This document shows, piece after piece, positions 10,505-22,300 of a DNA stretch of 64,000 nt. This stretch comes from Malaya genurostris (Eukaryota > Arthropoda > Insecta > Diptera > Culicidae), in contig NC_080571.1 in the NCBI RefSeq assembly GCF_030247185.1, forward strand, positions 47,037,002 to 47,101,001, read 5' to 3'. Numbering within the stretch: the stretch's first letter is position 1; the number at the start of each line of letters is the position of its first letter. The position numbers were made by a program, and so were the translations under genes. The notes under the pieces were generated by a model that saw only the letters and a program-made list of their open reading frames with translations, did not search any database and was not told where the DNA came from.

Positions 10505-11425
10505 ATTTCGTTCATCACTAAGAGACAATTTACAACCTCACAAAAACAGCTCTTGTCGCAAAACGATAGTTTTCTCCGTTGTTGTTGAGTAGGAACTTAA
10601 AAGAGAAACATCAATTCTTTTAGTTCGATTATCTGAATAAAAGATATTTTTCACGAAGATTTATCAAGCGAAAGCGGGAAAAACTACTTTTCTTTTTTTC
10701 AATGATTATTGTTTCTCTTATGTCGTTTTCGTTTGATGCCAAACCTAACCCAGTTTCCACCCTAACTGCTGTCAAACCGTTTGTTTGAAGCTAGTTTCCG
10801 ACGTTGTTGAACTTAAAATCGAGTCAGTTTCAAACTTGGTTTTTATATCACGTTTGCTTAAACCCCCGTTGCTAAGTGCGAACCCAGCAACAGTTTCGTG
10901 AAAAGTGTTTGTTTGATGAAACTACCCTGGGCCAGTTTCAGTTTTCTCAAGCGAAAACAACATTAGATTGTGAGTAGAACCTTATGGCATATACAGTAGT
11001 ATTCTAGTTCTAGATGCATAATTTATACCAGTTTTAAAATTTAAATCTGGATTTTATAACAAGAAAAACTGGCAGCCTCAGCAGTGTTTAAACTCGTTTT
11101 AAATATAGAAAAAATGGAACGGCATCGTATGCCAGTTTTAAATTTTACAGAAGAGATGTTCGAATAAACAAAACTAAAACGGCTTGCTGGGGATACTTTG
11201 TTCCAGTTTCAGTTCTATTATAGATCTTCCATATAAAACTTCTAGCTGCTGAATTTGCTCTTAAGCTAATGAAACACGTCTGACTACAATTGATTAGCGT
11301 GTAAAGCGAACACCGAAGGAGATATTCACAAAAAAAAACTATTTTTTATCACTGAACCTGGAATGGACTCCGAAAAGTTTCACCGTACTTTTTCATCGAT
11401 TTTAAGAGAGAATAGATAAAACGAC
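10505..11425. other. Repeat-derived sequence next to the 11.4-kb exon
   Basis: 10920-11270 contains pieces of family F (CCAGTTTCAGTT, GCTGGGGATACTTTGTTCC), similar to 7600-7800 and 49010-49220. The rest is AT-rich and unassigned. If the exon at 11430-11689 is real, this would be the start of its downstream intron. Confidence 0.4.
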
Positions 11426-11429
11426 TTAC

Positions 11430-11689
11430 CTGTAGAAAACCTGTCCGATGGCGATGGAAACGTTGTAGGACAATCGTGCGAGGAAACCGAGTTTCTGTTG
11501 GTCCACGTTGCCGGAAGTTTGCATGTCACTTTCCATTTCCACAGCGGACGGTGGCTTCCGAAAGTCTTCGTATGCGTCAAAACCATTATGATGCCCTTTC
11601 CCGTTTATTACACTGCTGGAAAACACCACACTAGGCCTTTTTCCGCGATGGCTTTCCGTCAGAGGCACGGTTGGCTCAGTAGGAGGCAT
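11430..11689 (-). CDS. Candidate first coding exon of an unidentified host gene
   Basis: A minus-strand frame opens at ATG (11687-11689) and gives 86 residues from MPPTEPTVPLTESHRGKRPS to LSYNVSIAIGQVFY. It ends in CTACAG followed by GTAAGTCGT, a near-consensus splice donor with the intron starting at 11429. The frame is open upstream to 11734 but lacks an earlier ATG. The composition is unlike the surrounding transposons: mixed codons, no homopolymer reading, Ser/Pro/Gln-rich and hydrophilic, then turning hydrophobic at the end as if a membrane segment continues in the next exon. No matching second exon is visible in the window. The closing VFYR vaguely recalls the entry to the first helix of Patched-related proteins, but this is a guess. 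Confidence 0.45.
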
Positions 11690-12457
11690 TCTGGCTGCGG
11701 GATTCAATATTTTTTTTTCGTAACAAGAACTCAATAACGATTCTGCCGTATCACTGTCTACGAGATCGCCCTATCTGCACTGAAACTTCGCGGCGATGGA
11801 CAAGCACTTCTGGAAGCCACACTCATGAAGACTGACGGCGAACGCGTGCCAGAGTAGCCGAGCTAAAGTCTATATCGCAGTTTCGATTCGCTGACCGCCA
11901 CTCGAGGCCAGATGGGCATAATCACCGGTATTGTTGGACGTTGAACTGTTTCACTTTCGGCAGGCGTTAGAATGTGACGTTGGGTAGCGCATGTTTTGAT
12001 GAGTCAGTCCTGAGTGCTATTATTTTGACGCGATTTGAACACCACTTCGGGTAATTTATTCAGTTCCGATTGTTTGTGTACTTGTGCTACTGTATATAGA
12101 GGGACAGAAAAAAAAGAAACCTTTTTAGAATGACAAATTGCTAGTTATTTGATAGTTTTAGTTGGCAATCGTTCATCGCGGACATTGATTGCAAAGATTG
12201 GAGAAAAGGGCATTTGAATTTGTTTCAAATATTAAAATAGTGTACAGTGAAAATAAAAATTTAAATAACTCAGAGCTTAACCTTCGTATTAACCGGTAAG
12301 AAACAGAAAAGTATGGTTATTATTTCGCATAATCTGCGTTCTTGCAGGCATTTGAAATTTAGATTTGTTCCAGAAGAAGCCTCGTTGCGTCACATCCACA
12401 TATGGCTTACCAGAACAGTATTTTTTTGCAAATTTAGACAGTTTTTTTTTCTGAACG
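11690..12457 (-). promoter_or_regulatory. Possible 5' leader and promoter region of the 11.4-kb exon
   Basis: The 5'-flanking region on the minus strand is GC-richer than the surroundings and free of recognisable repeats. It contains a TATA-like CTCTATATACAG (plus 12092-12103) and arthropod-initiator-like TCAGT words (for example plus 11776-11785, minus reading TTTCAGTGCAG). None is correctly spaced enough to call a start site. The assignment depends on the exon being real. Confidence 0.2.
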
Positions 12458-12465
12458 GGTTAAGG

Positions 12466-12794
12466 CAGGGGTTCCCAAAGTGGTCGGTATAGACCCCCTG
12501 GGGTCGATATACTTTTTGCGGGGGTCGACGTAAACGAAACCTGACTATGGGGGTCGACGAGGTCTAGAAATCGACCCCCTATTGCTTGATATAAGTTGTT
12601 ATTTGAAATATTTACGCTAAAAAAGTTGTGTATAAATATACACAACTTATTTAGCCATCCGCAAAAATTGGTATTTTACATCAATATTAAAAAGCAAGAA
12701 ATTGTATTTTCAAAGGAATTTGTTGATGGGGGTCTGAGGCCTAAATTAATTTTAGTCAAGGGGTCCATGACCCAAAATAGTTTGGGAACCCCTG
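12466..12794. mobile_element. hAT-type MITE with GGGGTCGA iterations
   Basis: The inverted tips CAGGGGTTCCCAAA are a perfect 14-bp pair. An exact 8-bp duplication GGTTAAGG flanks the unit (12458-12465 and 12795-12802). The interior carries GGGGTCGA or its inverse at least four times between 12498 and 12580, and GGGGGTC/GGGGTCC words near the right end. At 329 bp it has no coding capacity. Superfamily assignment rests on the 8-bp duplication and the CAGGG tip. Confidence 0.88.
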
Positions 12795-12826
12795 GGTTAA
12801 GGAATAGTTTATTTGTTCAAAGTTAT

Positions 12827-13068
12827 TGTAGTGTATATCAGAATGGTTATAAAAGCTATAAGAATGAATGTGGAATGCTTAGTATGCTTACGATCGAGAA
12901 AACTTGACAGCTGGACTGTGTTCGATTGAGAGAATCGAAGTAAGCTAAACTTGGAAACAATGACAGAGATATTAGAAATATGGAAAATAAAAATCGAGAA
13001 GTGATTCAAGAACAGTTGCCGAAGAAAGACGTCTTGTGCGATTGAGACGAACTGAAAAGGATACGACA
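12827..13068 (+). repeat. 5' LTR of the TRIM-like element
   Basis: 242 bp, TG...CA, identical to 13970-14211. TATAAAAG lies 21 bp from its start. Confidence 0.88.
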
Positions 13069-13969
13069 ATGGCGCAGCAGCTCCCGTTATTTTGTAGATA
13101 TTCGAAAATTATTTGATAAAATATTGCCTGGCTTTGGAACTTCTTGCTAACAGCTAGTGTAATGTTGTGGTCAGCTTATTATTCCGGTTTGTGCTAGAAA
13201 ACACATAAAAAACATGATTGTGCGATAAAACACAAATTACAGAGGACACAATTCGTGTGGATTCATATCTGGCAGGTTTCGTGCGAGAGGACACGAATGG
13301 AAATGTTTTTTTTTATTCGTGCGAGAGGAAACGAATCGAACGGATTCACGCCTGAACTCGATCGAGAAAACGTGAAACTGATGACTTATGTTTGAGTTCA
13401 TGTGAAAAACAACAATTTATTTGAAATTACTCCGATTCTAGTGGGAGCTCTCAAGTTACTATAAGTTCGAATCAAAGGAACGAGTTGGCTCAGGCAGGCT
13501 ACGAGGTTCAAGAATAACATTATAATTACCTTTTTTTGAATAACACTTGAAAGTTCACGCGACGCGATTGAACGAACTTCTAAGTTTCTGGAATAGATTA
13601 TTCAGTTAGTTCCATGCATACTGTTTAGCAGCAGTTCATTTTGAACTTCTTCTGTACTTCTAAATTGTCGAATATTTTAAGCACCGAGTTCTGGCATAAC
13701 TTTACATATTCGTATTGTCAAGTTGTTCGATTTTCCACCTGTACCTTTAGGCAACAAAAAGTTTGCACCGAAATCAAGTGAACTTTTAATGGATTTGAAA
13801 GTGGATCATTTCAGATACTCTGAAGCTTTTGATCGACGACTTTTTAGTTGCTTGGGTTGTTGGTATCTATAAAACAATGTATGTTCCAAATATTAATTTT
13901 CATGTAAGATTTGATTACAAAAATATGTATCATATGTATATTTACTAATAGAGTAGAGGTGAGAAGATA

Positions 13970-14211
13970 TGTAGTGTATATCAGAATGGTTATAAAAGCT
14001 ATAAGAATGAATGTGGAATGCTTAGTATGCTTACGATCGAGAAAACTTGACAGCTGGACTGTGTTCGATTGAGAGAATCGAAGTAAGCTAAACTTGGAAA
14101 CAATGACAGAGATATTAGAAATATGGAAAATAAAAATCGAGAAGTGATTCAAGAACAGTTGCCGAAGAAAGACGTCTTGTGCGATTGAGACGAACTGAAA
14201 AGGATACGACA
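13970..14211 (+). repeat. 3' LTR of the TRIM-like element
   Basis: 242 bp, identical to 12827-13068, preceded by a purine-rich tract and followed by the GTTAT duplication. Confidence 0.88.
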
Positions 14212-14216
14212 GTTAT

Positions 14217-14521
14217 CATAGTTATCTTCACTTTTCCTTCCATGTAGTGCAGGCAATATAATGAGTGAGCCTAAATAACAAAAGTTAACAATGCCATTGT
14301 TCGTTGTTGGATTTAAGTGGCGTCAAGTTCGACCTTCGAAACAAGATATTAATTTTGCTCAGTAAGTAAATACATCTTAATCTAGAGACATTCTGTACAT
14401 AATTTTCATAACGGCTTAAGTGAAAATGACAGATTCTCTTTGTTTACTTTCTATCTCAATTATTACGGAATAGTTCTGTATTTTTCGATTTCTTCAGTAC
14501 GGATTAAATAATGATAGTTTT
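14217..14521. other. Intergenic with a MITE fragment
   Basis: About 14405-14470 (AAATGACAG next to CTTTGTTTACTTTC) matches one arm of the 286-530 MITE family. The remainder is unassigned. Confidence 0.4.
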
Positions 14522-14745
14522 AGTTTTTTTTTTTTGCATAAATATCTGTTTATTAATCTTATTTTTGTGTATTACATCAACATTTTACAGTACATTTGTT
14601 TTGACCCTTTGGCTTGTCATCTTTGTTGTTCATACGATTCGTTATTAATAATAGGTGTTTTAGTTACTCTTGTTTTACATACTAATGTTTAATCATAATA
14701 TTTATTTTAATTATTAATAAAATATCTACCTACTTATAACTATCA

Positions 14746-17415
14746 CTAACCTAATACGTACAAATTTTGATTTATTTGTATTTCAGAGATTGAGCACCTC
14801 TCTTCAAATTTTGTGCAGCATTGTTCCAATTTTTGTTCTAGTATATCCAGGGAGGCCATCTCATGTACTTCACTAGTCCTTGTCCAAGGGGGTAGATTTA
14901 GAATCATCTTTAAGATCTTACTTTGAATGCGCTGGAGCCTAAGTTTGTGTGTTCATGCACAGCCCCGCCAAACAGAGACTGCGTATTCAATTGCGGGGTA
15001 GATGATTTGTTTATAGACAGCCATCTGGTTCTTCAGGCACAGTTTAGATGTTCTACAAATCAGCGGATACAGAGACCTAATGAGTATGCTGCATTTTTGA
15101 ACGATTTTGTCAACATGTGACTTGAATATCAGATGTCTGTCAAAGGTGAGTCCTAGATAGATAACTTCGTCGGACCATTGGATGACCTCAATACCGAATC
15201 GTATTCGGCATTCGTCTGATGGAACAAGTTTTGGAGATCTTGAACGTGGAAACAAGATGACCTGAGTTTTTGCTGCATTGATCACAATTTTGCAGCTTGT
15301 AAAATATTCCGTTAAAGCGTCCAGACCTGTCTGTAGTTTATTCTTCAGAGCATTAATGACACAACCTTTGTAAAGAATGGCAGTATCATCAGCAAATTGT
15401 GACAGAACACCACCACCCGGAAGAGGTGGGATGTCTGATGTAAAAATGTTGTATAGGATGGGACCTAGGATACTTCCTTGGGGTACACCAGCAGGAATAG
15501 TAAATCTTTCTGAAAGTGCATTATTCAGAGAAACCTGGAATGCTCTATCTGCAAGATAATTTTTGATAATTTTAATAAGATACATGGGAAAATTATACCG
15601 ATGCAGTTTAAACACCAGGCCATCGTGCCACACATTATCGAATGCTTTTTAAATATCCAATATTGCCATGGCAGTCGTTTTGGGCACTGATTTGTTTTGC
15701 TGAATGACGTTGTTAACCCTTGTGAGTTGGTGGATGGTGGATCTTCCTTTCCGGAACCCAAACTGTTCCTCCAGAAATATATCCTGTTCATCTGCGAAAG
15801 CAACAATTCGCCTTTGTATGGACTTTTCAAACAGCTTGGATAGGGAAGAGAGTAAGCTGATGGGCCGATAGCTCTTGGAAAAGGAAGGATCTTTCCCCGG
15901 TTTCAAAACTGGGATAACTTTAGCTAACTTCCACTTTGAAGGGAAGTAACCAAGCTCACAGCACCTGTTAAAAATTTTAGCTAAGAAGACAATTGAGAGA
16001 ATACTCAAATAATTCAGCTCAATGTTGAATGTGTTGTCGAAACCTGTGGCCTTCATATTTTTGGATTTTTTCGCAATAGCCATCAGCTCATTCGCAGTGA
16101 CTCTATTTTCCTCAGGAACCAAGCTGTCTGATTGGTCAACCTCAGCTACTCTATCTGCAACGGCTCTTTCATGTGGACTGACAATGTTGAGTCCTAAATT
16201 GTGAGAACACAGAAACTGCTGGCCTAACGCATTTGCCTTCTCTACTGGTGTGATTAAAGGTATTCCTTCAGCTGCGTCCTGGGGTGACATCAGAGGAGGA
16301 ATAGGCTTCGGTTTTTTCTTAAGCACCTTCGTTAAGGACCAGAAGGGCTTTGAATGTGGGAGAATTTCTCGAAGCTTTTGCTGGAAGTTCCTGTTGCGAA
16401 GCTCAGATATCTTTTCCTGGATTATCCTAGTTAAGTTGTTATAAGAAGTCTTCCTATCTAGGATGCCAGTTCGTTGATACTGCCTCCGGTAGATATTTCG
16501 AAGTCGGATGAGTTTCTTGGTGACACTGTCAATTTGAAGAGAGGAACTCGGCATATGTTGTACTGGAACCGTCCTATCACGAGCGACTGTGATTGAATGC
16601 TGGAAGGAAGATAGGGCCGCATCGATTTCCATCGGGGAATCAAGTGACAAATCGATATTGATAAGTTGATCGGCGATTTGTTGAAATTGGACTCAGTCGG
16701 TGCGATAATAGTTCCTCCGAGGTCGAATAGGCACTGTTTCTGGTGAAGATCCCAACGTCAATATTACTGGAAAGTGGTCAGAAGAGAGCTCGTTGAAGAC
16801 AACCGGAGAGCTGTCTATGGCGATGTTGCTGATGAATATATCCAAAATGGAATGAACTCCCGATCTAGAAAGTCACGTTGGTTGATCCGGAGCGAGGATG
16901 TAGTATTGTCCAGTTTCGTAATCTTCGGCAAGTACGAATCCGTTTCGATTCTGTCTTTTGTTTCCATAGCTCATGCCGTGCGTTCAGGTCCACAGCAATG
17001 ATGAATTTGTTCTGTCGTCGAGTGAGCATAGCTAGATCTCGCTTCAATGATGCACACATACCATCTCGAAGATTGGTTTGTTTGGGGCAGTACGCTGCAA
17101 TGATGATGATGGGTCCCATGGTCGTTGTAATCTTAATTCCGATGGCTTCTATAAGTTGCAATTTTAAGGCTGACAGAAGCCTGTGCTGAATGGATCGTTT
17201 ATTGGCAATGGCAACTCCCCCTCCTCTGGTAGTTGTCCTGTCGAGCCTGTGAATCCTGTAATTAGAATAAAAATAGAAATTTCAGGTTTGAGATGAGTTT
17301 CAGTTAAAATAGCAATATCGGCATTCTTCTCTTGAAGAAAGTCGGATAACTCAGCAGTTTTGCTCCTGAGTGAGCAAGCATTCCAATTTACTATAACCAA
17401 CTCATTATATTGCAT
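14746..17415 (-). pseudogene. LINE ORF2: endonuclease-reverse transcriptase, inactivated
   Basis: The start ATG (17413-17415) lies 11 nt inside the end of ORF1. The endonuclease begins VNWNACSLRSKTAELSDFLQ with the catalytic Glu in LTETHLKP, shifts frame near 17270, continues through AAYCPKQTN and VDLNARHELW, shifts again near 17000, and keeps the closing ELSSDHFP block near 16785. The reverse transcriptase runs from 16650. Its motif A region has UAA at 15649 in place of an expected acidic codon (AILDI stop KAFDNVWHDGL). AGVPQGSILGP and the catalytic FADD follow. A second stop (UGA) at 14953 replaces Arg after SVWRGCA, and the frame then continues to LYVLG and a TAG at 14746. With at least two frameshifts and two stops it is inactive. 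Confidence 0.85.
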
Positions 17416-17975
17416 ATTCGATGATGAATTTGCCTAAGGTGTTGATTTGATCTAACCGCGTTTTGCAGTTTTGTAGTTTTGTTGTCATTGTTTCAAAAAT
17501 GACGATCAGTTGTTCAGCAAAGAATAAATCACCAGAGTCATCCTTCGCTTGTGGTTGATTATTGCCCCATCCAGGAGGGATTTTTGAGGAAGATTCTTTT
17601 TGTGATCCAGCGGCTGAATCTTTTGGATTGCTGCGAGGAAGTGGCGGCAAATTCGGAATATCCCTCTTCGGTGGGAGCCGTGGGAAATTAATTTCATCTT
17701 TCTGTGGAACATTCTTGCTCGTTGATTGTTTTCGGGACGCCTGTTGTCGAATTTTTGTGAACTCAGCACGTTTGGGACACGATTTGCTAGTAGATGGATG
17801 GTCGCCATCACAGTTCACACATTTTACAGCGATGTCATCTAGTAGGCAATCGTTAGTATTGTGTGAATCGGGACATTTCCCGCACCGACTTTTCATGTGG
17901 CAATTCCTCGCTCCATGGCCGTAGTTCAAACAGTTCGTGCACTGTGTGACATCCCGATGTACCGGTTTATAAAAA
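17405..17975 (-). pseudogene. LINE ORF1 (gag-like) C-terminal fragment with three zinc knuckles
   Basis: The fragment reads from about FYKPVHRDVTQC to the TAA at 17405. Three knuckles are visible: CTNCLNYGHGARNC, CGKCPDSHNTNDC and CVNCDGDHPSTSKSC. A Lys/Ser/Pro-rich tail follows. Such proteins bind the LINE RNA and form the retrotransposition particle. The N-terminal part is lost. The open frame continues upstream to 18244, but those roughly 92 codons are read out of the neighbouring repeat array and are not LINE protein. Confidence 0.8.
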
Positions 17976-18727
17976 TCGGTAATCATTATCAGTAGGCAAC
18001 TAAACAAACCGATTTCGGCTATCCTGGTTCCCGGTATCCGGTTCCGGAAGTACCGGAAATAGTGGTCATATATACCAAAATGGATCTCACTTACTTTTCT
18101 CAGCGATGGTTTGACCGATTTCCACAAACTTAGATTCAAATGAAAGGTCTCCTGGTCCCATACGGAAGTCCTGAATTTCATCCGGATCCGACTTCCGGTT
18201 CCGGAGTTATAGGGTAAAGTGTGCTCAATATTGTACACCGTCACTTAAACCGGCGAAACAAAACACGTAAAAAAATTTCTAAACTGGTCTCAAAACTACA
18301 CAAATCGATAGTCATTATCAGTAGGCAACTAAACAAACCGATTCCGGCTATCCTGGTTCCCGGTATCCGGTTCCGGAAGTACCGGAAATAGTGGTCATAT
18401 ATACCAAAATGGATCTCACTCACTTTTCTCAGCGATGGTTTGACCGATTTTCACAAAATTAGATTCAAATGAAAGGTCTCCCGGTCCCATACGGAATTAC
18501 TGAACTTCATCCGGATCCGACTTCCGGTTCCGGAGTTATAGGGTAAAGTGTGTTCAGTATTGTACACCGTCACTTAAACTGGCGGAACGAAAACCGTAAA
18601 AAATGTTATAAACTGGACTCTAAACCGTTATTCCCAATCTTAGGGTCAATTGAATCGTCTTATGGTCCTACCAAAAATTACTGCATATTTTCGGATGTGA
18701 CAAACATTTAAATCGTAATTTAGAGTG
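17976..18727. repeat. Tandem dimer of a 329-bp dispersed repeat
   Basis: The block CATTATCAGTAGGCAAC occurs at 17984 and 18313, and the following sequence repeats at a 329-bp period with few differences (GGTTCCGGAAGTACCGG, ATATATACCAAAATGGATC, CAGCGATGGTTTGACCG). A third, partial and diverged unit starts near 18590, is cut by the BEL element, and appears to resume at 26054. The same family occurs singly at 32640-32940, 37032-38085, 39960-40560, 40890-41480, 62590-62880 and 63720-64000. Confidence 0.75.
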
Positions 18728-19366
18728 TGTTCCCGAGACGGCAACAAGACGGAATTTCCGAAAATTTAAACTACTTTATTGACTACGCCGAACTTTGTTT
18801 GACAATGTTGGTTTATTGTAGAATGATGTTAAATTTTTCCTGTTGGTATATAATGAACAATAACTCATCAATTATTTGTAATTAGTGTATAATTCAATTA
18901 TGTTTTCTTCACTCACGTTTACTGTCTACTTGTGATTTTCGTTCTGTCCGGTAAGCGGTATCGTACGGTAGTTAAATTACTAATAACTGCAATAACTAGT
19001 TGCTAATACCACCAACTGTGATGCTCCGACCTGTGATAAGTTAGGTTTGTAAACTAGTTAGTAATAGTATTTTTAATCTAGGTTTCTAATTAATTTTTAC
19101 CTCTTAATAATACAATTTTAAACTAGGCACTAAGCAATTAATTTTTACCTCTTACTAATATAATTTTAAACTAGGCACTACGCAAATTCACAATTTAGAA
19201 ATTTTCAGAAGTAATTTAGAAATAAGCTATTCACTGATTCTTTCTCTTCCTTTTTTTTTTTTTTTTTTCTTTTTGACGTTTCTCTACCAACCCGCTTTGT
19301 GATAGTGGTCGTGCGTCCCGTATGCGGTTCGTTGGTAGCGGAGGTGCGTTCGCAGATTGCGTAACA
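18728..19366 (-). repeat. 3' LTR of the BEL element
   Basis: 639 bp. In element orientation it follows the G-rich polypurine tract (19367-19375). It encodes the last 45 or so residues of the polyprotein. Confidence 0.93.
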
Positions 19367-22300
19367 TTCCCCCCCAGTACACAGGCTCGATGTCCCTGAG
19401 TACTTTCCGATGCGCCGACGTCCAGAACCGCAAGCTTGACCGCTGGACGTTCGTAGATGTTGAATCGCGTTTGTACTGTTGCACTACGTACTTGCCCGTT
19501 CCTTTTATTTACGTCTATCACCCGTCCCAATGGCCACGAGTTTCTAGGTAAGTCCGGGTCCACGACTAGGACGACATCGCCGACCTGGATGGGTTTCACT
19601 GGATAGTGCCATTTCGTTCGTCGGCTGATTGTCGGCAGATATTCGCGTAACCACCGTTTCCAGAAGATATTCGCGTAGATCTGGGAAGCTTTCCAACTAT
19701 TTTTAAGCGTGGCGAGGCTATCATCATAAGGCACCAAGGGTTTTGTGCCACCGGAAGAGCCCAATAAAAAGTGGTTGGGCGTCAGTGCTTCACTTTCGGA
19801 ATCTTCGACAGGAACGTAGGTGAGGGGGCGAGAGTTTACGATGTTTTCAGCTTCTAGCAGGAAATTACGGAGAACTTCATCGGTAGGGGTTCTTGGAAGC
19901 TGCATGTTGTTCAACACCTTCTTAACGGATTGCACCATTCTCTCCCAACATCCTCCCATGTGAGGACTACTTGGAGGAAGAAAAGTCCACTTGGTATCCG
20001 GTGTTACGAATTCTTTCATGAGCTGATTCTGGTTCAGATTCTGAACCGCTTCGGTGAGTTCCCGATTGGCTCCGACAAAATTCGTCCCCCTATCGCTGTA
20101 TAATTCTAAGGGAGTACCTCTTCTGGCCATGAAGTTCCGTAGGGCCATAACACAGGAACTGGTGTTTAGTGAGTGCGCGAGTTCTATGTGGATAGCGCGT
20201 ATCACCAGACAGGTGATTAGCACACCCCATCTCTTCTCAGTCCGTCTACCCACAACAACTTGCATCGGTCCAAAGTAGTCGATGCCTGCGTAGGAAAATG
20301 GTCGCGTATAAGCGGCTAGGCGAGCAGGCGGAAGATCGGCCATAACAGGCGGCTGAGGTCGGGCTCTGGAGTTCTTGCAGTACTGGCATGAACGGCGAAC
20401 TTTGTTGCAGATGGTCCTCAGCTTTGCAATGCGATACTTTTGACGCAGTTCGTTAACTGTAGTTTCGTGGTTGAGATGATGGTAGCGCTCGTGAACGTAC
20501 TGTATGATAAGGGAGGTAACCGGATGATCCTTTGGCAACAGGATAGTATGCCCAGCGTTATCATTGATAAACTGACATCCGGCAGTACGTCCCCGCATTC
20601 GAAGCACCCCATGTGTGTCAAGGAACGGAGAAAGTTTGTAGAGCGAGCTGCTTTTGGGCAGCTGGATTATGTTCTGCCTTGTTATATCGTCAGTACACTT
20701 TAACAGTGATACTTCCTCACTGAATGCATCGAGTTGAACCTGACGATAAATGCAACATTCCGCTTCTAACAGCTCCGGTTGCTCGAGGGCTCCCGTAGAT
20801 TGTGTATGCTGCTTTACCCTAGCTCGAACGTTGCGCACAAATCGTAGCACATAGGCAGTGACCCGTAGGAGTTTCCGCCAGTTGGAATATCTGACAAAGC
20901 TGATGACAGGTTCGCAAGTTGCGTGGACGTTGACCGAAGCGATTATTTCGTTCGTAGCGACGCCGTGATTTGCCGGTTGAACTGGCCAGTCCCTCTGCTG
21001 CTGCCACAAAAATGCTGGACCCTTAAACCATCGACTTGATGGAGAGAGATCAGGGATCTTCTGCCACTTTGTGCCCTCATCAGCCACATTCTCCTTTGTT
21101 GGAACCCATAGCCACTCTGACTGTTCCGTGCTTTCCAGGATTTCACCTACTCTAGCACCGACGAATTTGCTGTACTTCCTGTGATCCGAACGTAGCCAGC
21201 AGAGCACGTCCCTCGAATCGGTCCACAGGAACCGTTTCCGTACGGGAACCTTATGAGTTTCGCAAACTGAATTTGCCAGGCGGGTTCCGATCACGGCAGC
21301 TTGAAGCTCCAGCCGAGGAATCGAGACGTACTTTAGGGGAGCGACACGAGTTTTCGCCGTAACGAAGGCGCATTCAATAGATTTTTTTTCTTCGAACCGG
21401 AAATAGGCGACTGCTGCGTAGCCCTTTTCGCTGGCGTCGACAAACACGTGCAGCTGAGTATCGTTGGTTTTGCTTGAGCAGCTGGTTATCATTCGATAGC
21501 ATCGCGGGATGGAGACTTGTTCCACGGTATGCAACACGCCAAGCCACGTTTTCCATTGTACGAATTGCTGATCGGTTATCGGTTCGTCCCATCCTATGCA
21601 TGATCGCCAAATCTCTTGCAGAAGAACTTTGAGAAACATCATCACGTTTGCCAGGAGTCCAAGTGGATCATACACCGACATTAGGACTCGAAGTACTTCC
21701 CTTTTCGTAGGAACTTGCTCCCCGAATAGCAGTCTCTGCTCGCATCGCTTAGGTATCTTGAATGTGAAGGTATCGTTGGTTGTATCCCACCACATTCCCA
21801 GGACTTTCTCGGTTGCTAGCTCTCCGGTTTTGTTTAGATCCTTTTGTTCAATCCTCTGCTCACCCATGGCATCTAGCACCTTCTTCGAATTGGACAACCA
21901 TCCTCGGATCTCGAAGCCACCCTTCGCGTGTATGTTTCGTACATCCTGCGCAAGTTTCACCGCTTCATCTTCAGTTTCGACGCTGTACAGCATATCATCG
22001 ACATACGTCCCTTCGCCTATCGCCTCGACTGCTTCCGGATATTCATCTTTGAATCGTTCTGCGTTAAGGTTCTTGACATACTGTGCGCTGCTTGGCGAGC
22101 AGCTTGCACCAAATGTCATTACCTCCATCACGTAGGTCGATGGAACACTCCCGGATACACCATCATTCCACAGGAAGCGCTGGCAATGCTGATCGTTGGG
22201 GTTGATCCGTACTTGGTGGAACATCTCCCGTATGTCTCCCGAGACTGCAGTACGATGTTCGCGAAACCGCTGCAGAACTTGTTGAAGAGGTGTAACTTGG

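Larger units (their letters stand above)
12827..14211 (+). mobile_element. TRIM-like non-autonomous LTR retrotransposon
   Basis: Two direct repeats of 242 bp (12827-13068 and 13970-14211) are identical base for base and have TG...CA ends (TGTAGTGTATATC ... GGATACGACA). GTTAT flanks the whole unit (12822-12826 and 14212-14216), a 5-bp target duplication. One base after the left LTR lies TGGCGCAGCAGCTCCCG (13070-13086), which starts with the TGG expected of a tRNA primer-binding site. Just before the right LTR lies a purine-rich tract GAGTAGAGGTGAGAAGA (13951-13967). The LTR carries TATAAAAG (12848) and AATAAA-type words. The 901-bp interior has no meaningful open frame. It must borrow enzymes from another LTR element; a BEL element with a 5-bp duplication lies 4.5 kb away, but no sequence link was found. 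Confidence 0.88.
14522..17975 (-). mobile_element. Jockey-type LINE, 5'-truncated and decayed
   Basis: The order on the minus strand is partial ORF1 (gag-like), ORF2 (endonuclease then reverse transcriptase), 3' untranslated region and a poly(A) tail (T run at 14525-14537). The 5' border at about 17975 abuts the 329-bp repeat array. Jockey assignment rests on the AILDI(x)KAFDNVWHDGL, SGVPQG-type (AGVPQGSILGP) and FADD blocks and on the three CCHC knuckles in ORF1. Confidence 0.85.

Noticed and set aside
10722..10962. MITE with GTCGTTTTCG-type ends, by analogy with 46750-47022
   Set aside because: The two ends match only weakly and no target duplication was found.
12809..14152. Two almost identical 86-102-residue minus-strand frames
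   Set aside because: Antisense readings of the two identical LTRs of the TRIM-like element, with no known motif.
18241..18423. 60-residue frame
   Set aside because: Translation of the second unit of the 329-bp repeat array.
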